Below, one piece after another: positions 12,401 to 24,400 of a stretch of DNA of 64,000 nt. The stretch is from Phorcus lineatus. Taxonomy: Eukaryota; Mollusca; Gastropoda; Trochida; Trochidae. The stretch's first letter is position 1; each line of letters starts with the position of its first letter. Both the position numbers and the translations under genes were made by a program. The stretch spans positions 37,917,082 to 37,981,081 of the forward strand of contig OV121090.1 in the NCBI GenBank assembly GCA_921293015.1, given 5' to 3'. The notes under the pieces are model-generated. The model was not told where the DNA came from and searched no databases. It saw only the letters and a list, made by a program, of their open reading frames with translations.

Positions 12401-15400
12401 TGAAAATCGCGCTTCAGATCACATGATAAGAAAGTCGGCAAAATTACCTTTTTGTGCGGCGCTTGCTGTATCTTTATGAATTGTTGCGCATGTACACATT
12501 TTACATGGGATTAAAGACAATCTTTTTCTCTATCTTGTGATATAAAAAATGTCAAAATATGTAGAGCACATCATGAGAAAATTGGTGTGACAAAACAGTG
12601 TAAAACTAAAAATATATAAAAATCACCTTTTTTGCGGCACATGCGGTATCTTTATTTCACGAGGCGCACATATGTTTTTTACATCGAATTAAAGAGATTT
12701 TTTTTCTCTTTCAAATGATCCCACCTATATTGAAATCTGCCCAAGGGTTCAGAACATAGGGCGTGCGATAGGAAGGCGTGCATAGGGTCAAAATGCACGC
12801 GTCTCAGTAAACGATAGCATGCGCGGGTCGGTAAGCTCGTGCGAGAGGGTAGAAAGTGCCCACAGGCTATTAGCACGTACGGCGGGGAGTGGGGGAAAAT
12901 TGAGTGATTTTAAAGCTTATTATCGGTACGATAAACGTTATCAATCGTTGCATAATTTTCGGAACATGTACGCGCATTATTTAGAACACCAACGAAACAA
13001 AATTCGGTAGCTTAGCGACACACGGACGGAAAGTACTAGCGTTAAACTGACACTACTGCCGTGCAACAATTGCCCGTCCTTCGCTGCTGTGCACCTCGGC
13101 GTTAATGAGCTAGCGTGAGAAAAATAGAGTTTCGATGTCGCATCTCGCCCAGAGGACATGCGGTCAAAGCAAATTTCAACCCGGACAGGCCCGGGACCCG
13201 CATCTTAAGGGTTAAAGGTTTCAGCGCAACGCAAAGCAACAATGGTATTACAGGCTTTCTCCCTGAAATAACACTAGCAGCCATGTATTGGTTTATTAAG
13301 CCGCAGTTTTCTGTGCCCTGAGTCTAGTGTATAGACACAATTTGGTGCTGACTTTAAGAATTTGCAACATTGCCTGCTTCATTTTAAAGGAAGTTGTAAC
13401 CAAATAGCTTCAAGGGTTAGAGTACGCGGAAGATAAGAATGAAACAGGAAGTTATGACTAATATAACACAAATCCAATATCGAATTGAAAATCCGATTAG
13501 TTAGCCACTAACTGTAAAGTTAATGGCATATATTATGAAATGCAAATGGGAAATGGAAATAAAAGTATGAGAAAAATGAAATATCTTTTGAGATCTAAAA
13601 AGTTGTTTATTCCTTTTAAGAGAAACACTTTGTGACCAAGTAAAATATAAAGTGTTAAAAGAAATAGGTTATCATTATATATTAATCTAATGATTAGTTT
13701 GATTTTCATATGGTTAATGTAAAAAGTCAAGGAAGAAAAAAACTAAGGTTGTCAACCACTGTTGTTTATAAACACAGGTTTAAATGTATTTTTGATACTT
13801 TTTCTTCTCTGTTAAAGTTGTGTAAGTCAGTAACTTCATCCCTCAACAAGGATTCTTTGACTATTTTTAAAGAAGCTCAGCTGGAGTGATGATTATGGAA
13901 AGAAACAGCTGATGTAGGGATGTCCCTGGTGGCTATCAAATCATTGGATGTCTCATCATTTCCTACCGGCATTTGGTGTAATTTGTTAATTGATCTTCCC
14001 GCAGGACCCTGATGGCAATAATGGCTACCAGCCCCACTCTCACTCTTCATGTTTGACTTTCTCACTCCCGCACTAATAGGATTGTCCGCCATTGTCATCC
14101 AACTCTATTAATTCCTTCACTCCCCTGCTGTGTCCATCACAATATTTTGGGACATGAATGGATTTTTTGGCCTATCAACTTCATGCTCTTTCAGGACTGT
14201 GATCTGTGTGTGTTGTCTATTTGTTCAAGAGAAGTTGTCAGTTACCCTGGATATCAGTCCAACCTGGATATCAGTCCAACCATCTAATAGTGGTGATCAA
14301 AACATACTGGGAAATTGATTTAAATCTTGAAAATCTGCAACCATTGTTATCCCAATATTCTACAACTTGGAACATCAATTCTCAATGATTTTCAGTGAGT
14401 TTTCTGTTAACGTTAGTGGGTTATTTCAGTGTTATGACTTGATGTGATGCCCCTTGTCTTTTAGCTTGATTGACACTTTGTCTGGAAAAATTATTCAATG
14501 ACAAAGCCTATTTTGATGCAGTAGAGTTTGTTTGCAATGCTAAACTGAATTTCAGCGCTGTACCACCCATGGTTTGCTAGTTCCAGCAGATGCTTGCAGG
14601 TTTCATTTCAAAACATAGCCACAATAGTTTTGCGGGCTTTCTCCCTGCAATAATACTAGCAGCCATGATATAAGTGAAATACTTTTGATAGTAGCTTTAA
14701 ACCCCAAATCACCTCACCTCACCCATTTTTTAAAATTTGGACAAATTGCATCAGAAAATTTGAGTTTGTTATTCTTTAAAAAATGTAGATTTTGTTTTTA
14801 AAAAAACTGTTTTTCATAATGAATTGTACAATGAATTTGGGGAATGTGGGACAGACTAATTTTAGAGCAATCATTATATTGCAGTTATCATACCGTACTG
14901 GGAAATTAATTCAAAAGCTTGGGCTGTGAGATACTCACACAATTAAAATATTGTGGGAATTGATGAAATTCATATGAATTCCTGAAGGAATAAACAAGGA
15001 AGTCCTTTAAACAGTTTGAAACTTAAGTCAATATGTATACAGTGTTTGAATATGAGATTGATTAGCACTTCAAGGATATGTACATAGAAGATTTGACATT
15101 TTATTGCAACAAACACTTGTGTATTTGACCTCCTATTCAAATGTTATCCTATCACATGGAACAAGACTTCTATATCACAATTAAATATGATAGATAACTA
15201 AATGTTTCTCATTAAGTTAACCCAAAAATAAAATTGATATGACACAAGTTGCCTCAATTTACTATCATTGGAATTGAACTACCGGTAAGTCTTTTTCATA
15301 TATGGTAATGTTTGTACATAATTTGCAATTTATTCAAAACTTGTTTGAATGTGCAAGATCGTAAAGGTTTTCCTGCTAGAAATAGGATTAGATATTTTAA

Positions 15401-18400
15401 ACCTAACTGTCACTTAGCAATGTGTACACGTTACTATCAAGACAGTTGTACATTGTGAATATAGACATTCTCCAGCTCAACGTTACTTATGTGTGGCTTA
15501 CTATTGTATTTGTTATTAAGCTGCTTCTACAAGGTAACATATGGAGAGTGAACAACACCACACCTTGTGAACAAGTCCAGCTCGGTTTGCCTGTTGTAGC
15601 AACCTAAGCTGGAAACTACCCTACCAACCCATCGCTAGGCTATTTGTTGTAGGGTTCAATAGGTCACACATATTACCCACGCTTGATTGGTCCTCTTTCT
15701 AACCTTATTATGTCATTATGGAATGTGTTTGAAATTCATGTCTTTATTATTATATAATATATAGCAGTTTCTTCAACCTTTTTTATATCAATATATTGTA
15801 TACATATTACTGCGAAAGATTGTCTTATTGTATGAAATATCTGTTACTTTATCCTCAATACTTAAATACATTTACCGTGATTTGACAAACTTAGATTTTT
15901 TCTTATAATTATGAGATATTGGTAATGGATGACATTGTCCATCATTGTGTGTGTTGTTTTGTATACTTTTAAAAAGTACACACGTATATGGATGAAGGGT
16001 ATAAACAACAAAATGTAATTGTTAACTTTTGTCAGGGGTGGCAACATTTAAGATTAGTTTATCATTTATTCACTGAATATGTACTATTCAAAAGAGGTGA
16101 AGAATCTTTATACATCTTTATGTGTAAAATGAATATTGAAACCTGGCAATAGATACAAGAGTGTTTAACAAGTCTTCAGCAGGTTCTTCTTAGCAATCAC
16201 AAACGATGGAAGTTAATTTACCACTTTTGAAGAACGTACAAAGGTTATTGGCAATTAACTAAATAAGAAGCTCTGCCTTCCTTTGAAGACAAATAAATGG
16301 TTTTTAGCAGTATGAATATATTATTACCAAGTTAAGAATGAGTAGTGTTAAGTTGCCCTTTGTGTACTCTGTGTATGTGCCAAGGTGTTTACTTCAAGCA
16401 CTATTGAGCAGCCATCAATTACACCATTTTTACGCCCCACTGGTCAATGCTCAATCAATTTATGTGAAATATTGTATTCCATATCGCTAAAACAGCTGTA
16501 AATTTCATTAGAACAGGGATTTTGTCAATAGTGATATGTTTCAATTTTGAATTAAAATCATGAATGATTATAGATTTCAATCATTCACACATTCATGGTA
16601 ATGAAATGTAAATTTGTTATTTGATTATAAACAAATGAAACCAAAATATGATGAATATTTTCTTCTAGATTATTCTGAATGAATCATGCCTTTTTAATCA
16701 TATTTCTTGTTGCTTTCTGTTTTAATATCTGTCATTTCATGAAAACAGAAATTATCAATGATAATTTAAGCAGATTAATACTTGCCCATGTTAAACAGCT
16801 TTGTATAAATACTATAACTGTTGCTGTCTACCAATAGAGGCATATATTTGTGCTTTATTGTATGTACTGCTTGCTGTTGTATTAGGCCTGCAACTAGATG
16901 CTTTGTAGTCTTTGTTTATGCTATATAGAAAGCAAATTTTTTTCAGGCTCAAATGTTCATGTATTTTTCCCTCAGTGCTTTTGTAATGCAATTTTCAGAA
17001 ATATGAAAGTTTGTACAAAGAAGTTTATTATGGTAATGAAAATATGATAAATGAATGTTAACGTTTTTGCATCATTCCTCTATATCAGCTTCAAGGGGTA
17101 TAAAGAAGTTGTTATCTGGAGCAATAAATGTGTTTTTACCTTATATTTGCGTGTTTTGAACAAATCTATATGCCCTTAAAGGCTTTTATGTTCAACAAAA
17201 AAGTCCTTAAAAGAATTATTATTTCCCCCAGCGGTACTTAATTTCTTACCCCTAAGATGTTTTTTAAAATTCTGATTGGCCAGTAGCCAATGCATTCAAA
17301 AAGACTCCAAGACCCTCGAGAATTTTGCATTTCTGTTGGCTGTGACCCAGGAAATACAAGATCTACATAGATCTTAAGAGTCCCATACTTCTTTCAAAAC
17401 ACTGAATGACTAACAATAACAGATTGTCTGACCTCTCTTCTAATGCTATAACTTCCCTTTGTAACTGTTATGCCAAGCCTTTGTTGTAAATCCCACTTCT
17501 AACTGTTAGTAATGAACAATGATAAACCAACATGATTTTATGCAACAAGCTTTCACCTTCCTTTTGCTGCATGAGCACTGCCATAGATTACCTAGCACAA
17601 GCTTCCCCTAAATATTTTAACCCTTCATCTGCTGGTCAAGAAATAAACATCCATGTCAATATTACACAACCCTCTGGCATACTTGTTGGTGCCTCTCACA
17701 CAAGAAAACTGTCACCCTGTTTAAGGAAGATGTGCCCGTTTTACCTTTGGTGTGTCAAGCTAACAGGGATGACATTCCTGCTTTATTTGGTACAATTAGT
17801 CGTTCCTATTATTCACAAACGGTTCAAAATTATGATAGCAGATGAAGAGTTAAGAGCCCTGTGTAATTTACCTTCTCAGAAATGTGTGGGCTAGATGGCA
17901 CTGTGTAGTCAGTGTGTTGAGACCATGTCTCACCTCCAGGAAAAGACACTAGCCAGTTTGTAACGGCATGTTTTATTCCTTTACTAGGACTATCAGTGGA
18001 AAACTTCTGCTCTGGCTTGGGAGGTGTGTAATGTTTGTGGTGGGGTTTCACAAAATCAAGGTGAAGGGAGAGCAAGCAAGCGCAGCCATGGCGCCAGTCA
18101 TAGTCGGAGCACCACACTCCTCCTTTTTCGATACCATACTTTGTTTTGTCGGGCAAGACCTCAAAAGTGCTGTGTCAAAGGTCGAGGTGGCCTCTCTGCC
18201 AATGCTTGGAAGTAGGTATTACTGGATACTGCACTTTGTCGTCAGTCGCCCATTTTGTTGCATGTTTGTCTTTGATAGAATGTACCTGCTTCTTGTGTCC
18301 TTGCTTGATTGCTGTACACTATTGTTACTGAGTGACTTAGGTTCATGCAGCAAGCTTGGGTGAACCCTGCTTACACTTTGGTTGTCAAGGAATTTTGTAT

Positions 18401-21400
18401 TGATTGTAGCATATGAAAATTCAAGGGACACTATTTATCCCTGCACATTTTGTGTTAGCATGAACCTGCAATGTTGTCACTATCTACCATTAAGATACCA
18501 ATCACATGAATTATAAAGTTGCAACAAAATGGGATATTGTTGTAAGAAGTGCAGTTTGCTTTTTGTTCAATGTGTTGTTGTTGTTTTCTTTGTTTTTGTG
18601 TTTGTTTTTATATTGATGTGCATTTGTCCTATTGTTTGCATGGCTCTGAATATGCCTCAACTAACCCTGTTTCATTAATAATAGTGGTTTAATTTTTATT
18701 TCAGGATTTCAAATTCTGAAAACTTACCAATGTCAAAATTATGTTTTATAAATACTTAAGGTTTGCTTGCGGATGTCAAGCAAGACATTTTGATAGAGAA
18801 GACATTATTGCAACTGCTCCTGAGGAGGTAGATGATTCTATCTAATTTCCTGTCAGCAATGATTCAAGATCATATTTTGTTTCCTTTATAAGTGAAGTCA
18901 GTTTGTGAAACATGGAAATTTGAGAAAGCAAACAAAGGATTAAACAGTTTGCATCGGCTTTGGAAAGTTGGAATGTGAAATTCAGATAGTAGTGTCAGAT
19001 TAATCTTGAACAATTGTTAGATTTTACAGTTTAGAAATAAGTAAAATATGAATATCGAATGAAAGATGAATCAAATGTTTCATAACTGACTCTCAAGTCA
19101 ACCTCATTTCACACTCACCATGACTCTAAAAGTAACAATACTGTTGACCAATATAGAAATGTTTCTTACAACAATGCATACCACACAAAGACTGGATTTA
19201 AGATAATGAAATTAGGACCTAATGTTTATAGAATTCAAGATACAAGAACATAAGAATCAGAGCATTGAAAGATTCCAATGGTTGTGGTTCATTACTGTTA
19301 ACAAAGAACAACCAGCATGCCCATTTTGTGTGAATGTAGGGATGAGATCCAAGCATCCTGATGGTGCATGAATAAATTGTCTAATTGGTATCCTCCCAGT
19401 GAATACAAGTGAAATATATATATGATAAAAAGGAATAAATTTATCTGTATTTCTGGATTCAAAGATCACCTAAAAAAAGGTCACCAGTTTTCACCGTATT
19501 TGATACAATAAGCACCCTCTAACCACATATGTAACACACAAAATGATAGGCACCCCTCGTAACTTTCACTGTGAGATAAAGCTAGGCAGTGGCATTGAAA
19601 ACATTGAATGTTATATGAGCCCAGGATGCTTGATACGTCATATACAGTAGAGATCTTTTTAAATACTGTTATGAAACTTTTAATTAGGTTTGAATATTGA
19701 TTTTTAAAAATAGCACAAATGAACATGTAATTTGATAATGTATTTGTTAATGACATTACAGACATGACTGTCAACAAGTTAAATTCATCACGTTAAGACT
19801 ACACAAGACATTCATGACTTTTATTATTCAATAGGCTTAGAATAGAGGCATATTGAATGATGAAACAATGCCAAATATTGCATTAGTTGACAAGCGTTGG
19901 TTCAATATACCTGATTTATCTCAACCAAATGATTATGTGCACCTGCTGTAATCAGATAGGATTGAGTCTGGCATGGTTTAGATCTCGATAATTATTACAT
20001 GACTGCTCGTTATGATTGAAGTGCCTTGCTAACATTCACCTGCACCGCTGCATGCAAAATGTGAATTATTCAGTAGGAGAGAACCCACACGCGCTCTCAA
20101 TTATACTACATGAAGGAGGTTGTCAAAGCAACAACTAAATATTCAAAGTTTGCAAGTGGAAAACGTGAAATCTTTTGGTGTAAACTTAATCGTTTTGAAT
20201 AAAACAAAGTGTCTGGTGTATGCCAATGTACATGTCAAATTTGTACAAAGAATTGAAACAATATGAAGTAGCTTAACCCTTCCGTTGCTGAATATTATTT
20301 TGACCAGTTTTGCCCCCGTGGCTGAATTTTCCAGCACTCGTCTCGCTACGGTAATAACGCAATTAGCCCCTGTGGCCGAATTTTCCAGCGCCGCCAGATG
20401 CGACCGTTTTAACAACATATGGCGTGTTTACATGGCGGAATACGGACGTTATCGTCGTTTTATACAAAGCTAGTCGGCGAATCCCGTGTTATAAATGGAT
20501 GATACTTACTTGACACTTTGAATGAAATTTCTATCACCCCTGGAACGGTTTCTACAACCGAAGTAAACTTGTTTTCAATTCGGGCGCCATAACTCAATAA
20601 ATTCCAAGAGCGCATGCGCGAAATCAAAACGAAACTAAAGATGAATTGTTCCTTTTCCCATCGATATAAAAATTATTTTTATAATATGTCTGGAACGAAT
20701 TTTACTAAATTTTAAAAATTGTCTTCATTTCAAACATTATAAAATCATTTAATCACTGAGTGCACACATGCAAATTATATACGGAATTGAAGCTAATTTC
20801 TTGCTCTATATTTCACGATAAATTTTATTACGATACGCCATCCTAAACGAAAGATATGAATAACGAAAGCAGGGTAGTGATAAATCCCGATAACGTTCTG
20901 ACCCCCACAGTAATATTACTAAGCTAGTAGCCCCGGGCAAACGCACGCGCTCAGCGCGTGCAGGCGGGGTATCCCCGCTGAAAAATACACTCACACTTAA
21001 CAGAAATTGTCTTTATTTCCAATTTTATAATTCAAGTTATTCGCTTTGTATACATGCAAATTATATATGGAATTGAAGGAAATTTATTCTTCTTTACGAA
21101 AAAATAAATCATAACAATCTTTTGCACTGTAATTAGAAGTTATTACCAACATAACGTGGGTATAGCTAGTGAATAAAGTCTTTGATAATCGCCTTACCGC
21201 GACATTTGTCGCATAATTTCCACACGTTTTATTTTGATGCAAATATGGGCAAATTACACATGAAAATGAAGGTATTTATTTCCTCTTTACGTTGATATGA
21301 AAATGATAAATATGTACCGCTTGGTTTGGAATATATATAGTTTGCAAAGATTGTACCCTCAGGTATTTGAAAACAGATTTTGATAATTGCGACATCACTT

Positions 21401-24400
21401 ACCGCTCCTTTATTGTTTCATTGTAATTTGCAAATTTTACATAGAATTGAAGACGATCCTTTTCTCTTTATTGTGATATAAAAATGTTGATAATGCGCTC
21501 TGCCGTTAAATGGATAGGAAGTGTAAAAAGCAGTTGAAAAAATCGCTTCTCGGTTAACAAGATATGAATAGAGAAATTGCCTGTTTGCGCAATGCTCGTC
21601 GGGTCTTTACTGATTTTCGTTTACATACAAATTTTATATGGAAATAAAGATCATCCTTTTCTCTATATTTTGATATATGAAATTTCAAAATGTCCCGAGA
21701 ACTTTATGTGATATAAAGTGCGAGAAAATGGTAAAAACACAAAGAATAAAGAAAAGTCGCAATTTTGCGGCACTTGCTGTATCTTTATTTTATATACTGC
21801 ATATAACTTTTTTTACATCAAATCGAAGACAATTATTTCCTCTTTATCACGAGGTAATCAATTTCAAAACACGCCTAGCTGTTGAGAAGATATAAACGAA
21901 ATAAAGGCACATGTCAAAATCGCCGTTCAGTTTACATGATTTGAATAGAGAAATTAGCTTTTTGTGCGGCGCTTGCTGTGTCTTTATTTATTTTTGCGCA
22001 TGTACAAATTTTACATGGAATGAAAGACAATCTTTCTCTCTATCTTATGATATAAAAATTGTCAAAATAAGTTGACCACATCATGTGAAGATTGGTGTGA
22101 CAAAATGGTGTAAAACTAAAAATATGTAAAAATCACCTCTTTTGCGGCACATGCTGTATCTTCATTTCAGGTGGCGTAGTTATGTATTTTATATTGAATT
22201 GAAGACAATTTTCTGCTCTTTCAAAAGATCCAACCGGTATTGTAATACGCCCAAGGGTTCAGAGCATAGTTCGTGCGATAGGAAGGCGTGCATAGGGTCA
22301 AAATGCACGCGTCTCAGTAAACGATAGCATGCGCGGGTCGGTAAGCTCGTGCAAGAGGGTAGAAAGTGCCCACAGGCTATTAGCACGTGCGGCGGGGAGT
22401 GGGGAAAAATTGAGTGATTTTAACGTTTATTTTCGGTACGATAAACATTATCAATACTCTCATAACTTTCGGAGCATGTTCGCGCATTATTTACAACACC
22501 AACGAAACAAAACACGGTTGCTTAGCGACAGCCGGAACGAAAATACAAGCGTTGAACTGAGACTACTGCTAGGCAATAAATTTCCGGGCCCCGCTACCGA
22601 GACCCGCGGTCATAATTAGTTAGCGTGAGAAAAATAGAGTGTGCTACTCGCATCCCGCTAAGGGGACTTGCGGGCAAAGCTAATTTCATCCCGGAATATT
22701 CCGGGACCCGCATCTTAAGGGTTAATAACAAGGCAGGGAGAAACTGATTTAAGTTGTTGTTCAAACACAAACCACTAAAGAGTAAACAAGTTAGATAGTA
22801 ATAAGGTGGATAAGTTGCCCAAAGCTGATAGAAGCAACAACATGGTCTTCTTTCAAGACACTGGAGCACATTTTTAATGTTTTATTTGTTAAAATTTCCC
22901 CCAATGGTAACATTTCCTTAATTTTTTCTGAGATCCCTTCATTAAGAAAACATGCTACAGTACCTTTAAACAAGCAGTTATTTTAAAAACAGCAAGAATA
23001 GTCTTCATAATCTACTTCACATAAGTATTCACTTTTTTTTTATTCAGTTGAATCAAATAAAGACAAAGCCATGTTTGAGTACTTGATTCATCTTCTTGAA
23101 ACATCAAGAACTCAAATGTTTAAATGTCTAGAAATTAATATGCTGAAAGTTAAACTCAATTTTCATGAATTGCAACAAGTATTTGCTACAGTCGTAGTGA
23201 GGAGGAAAATTATGAAGCAAGTTAGATTTCCATGTCGGTGAACGAGCGCAGATATTATCTTTGGGAAGTAAGCAGACATTAGCTCTGTAAACGTATCATC
23301 ATTTCAGGCATTTCTAAAGCTCTGTTGAGTACAGTCCCATGAATTGCTTGTAATTTGAGTTGCCCAGTAATGATTATTCATTAGGCCTATGCACAGATTG
23401 TCCTCATGTGCCACTCACTGCCCTCCAGAGTTCTAAAGCTTATGATGTTTGCTTCATCTGAGATTTTCCACATTTGACATACTTATGTACAATTTCATTT
23501 TTGGGGGGGGCAGAAGGAGGGCATTAGTGTAGCTGTCCGAGACATGATCATTCTGCTGAACTGCCAATTCATGACTAGAGTTGCTAAACAAAACTAGAGT
23601 TTCTTAGAAACTGATCTGGAGTTGTCTATGTTTGGAGCAGCAGCTTTTGTATTGAACAGATAGAGACATCTTGCATGAATAATCTATTCATAAAACATAA
23701 TTATCATTTTGTAGTAATTACTTGCTGGTGTCATTTAGTACATTATGATCAACATTACGTGATGTGAGACAGTTAATGCATTTAAGAAAAGAATGGATAA
23801 AGAAGTACTAGATTATTCTTGGATGAAAGTTAATTGACAACCACTGTCATTTATATGAAAGATACTTCGTTTTGGTAGAGCTGTGCCATTTCAGATATTA
23901 TCCAATATGACAGTTATCACATTAGATCAGGATAAGTTAAGGATGTAAAATTTTCAGTAAGTGACATTTTGATTCAGTTCTTTTTGTTGGTAAATGTATT
24001 GTGAAGTTGTCATCCATAACGTTCGTTCTAATGATTACCAGATTCTAGAATATTGCCAAAAAATTCTAGCAATAGTTATTATTTTCTTTGAGCAAAGATA
24101 AAGAAATGTACAGGTCTGTGATGTTCAATGTAATTATGAATATTCCTGATAGTATCACTTTGTGAATGATGATTGGTGTGGTTTGAAAACTTCACAAGTT
24201 TTTGTGTGTCAGCACTTTTACATATCTGTAACAAAATAACTCTTGATGAAAAGAGATGGCATGGAAAAGCATAATGTGAATTTTAAATTGTTTTGTTTAT
24301 TGAGAACGATTTGATTGTGTGTGAGTGAAAGAAACAACTTGTGTACATTAACTTCAATAACGACGACTCTAAAACCCATTATCCTACACTTAATGTGAAA

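Larger units (their letters stand above)
7667..13211. mobile_element. Complete piggyBac transposon
   Basis: A 5.5-kb element flanked on both sides by TTAA (7663-7666 and 13212-13215), the target duplication diagnostic of piggyBac. Left end CCCTCAAGTTGC and reverse-complemented right end CCCTTAAGATGC form a short imperfect terminal inverted repeat. It carries an intact transposase on the minus strand (9428-11422), arrays of a degenerate repeat of roughly 180-200 bp on both sides of the gene, and a GC-richer block at 12762-12878 nearly identical in the second copy. Its insertion site in an older repeat is still readable. The intact ORF and clean TTAA borders suggest a fairly recent insertion. 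Confidence 0.92.

Noticed and set aside
12679..12876. A 65-codon minus-strand ORF conserved in both piggyBac copies (also 22189-22386)
   Set aside because: The underlying DNA is almost identical there, so protein-level conservation is automatic. Differences outside the 117-bp block do not look biased toward silent changes.
17532..17894. A 120-codon ORF just upstream of LPCAT exon 2b
   Set aside because: No family resemblance, no splice sites linking it to neighbours, and composition typical of intron sequence. Kept only as a note in the intron entry.
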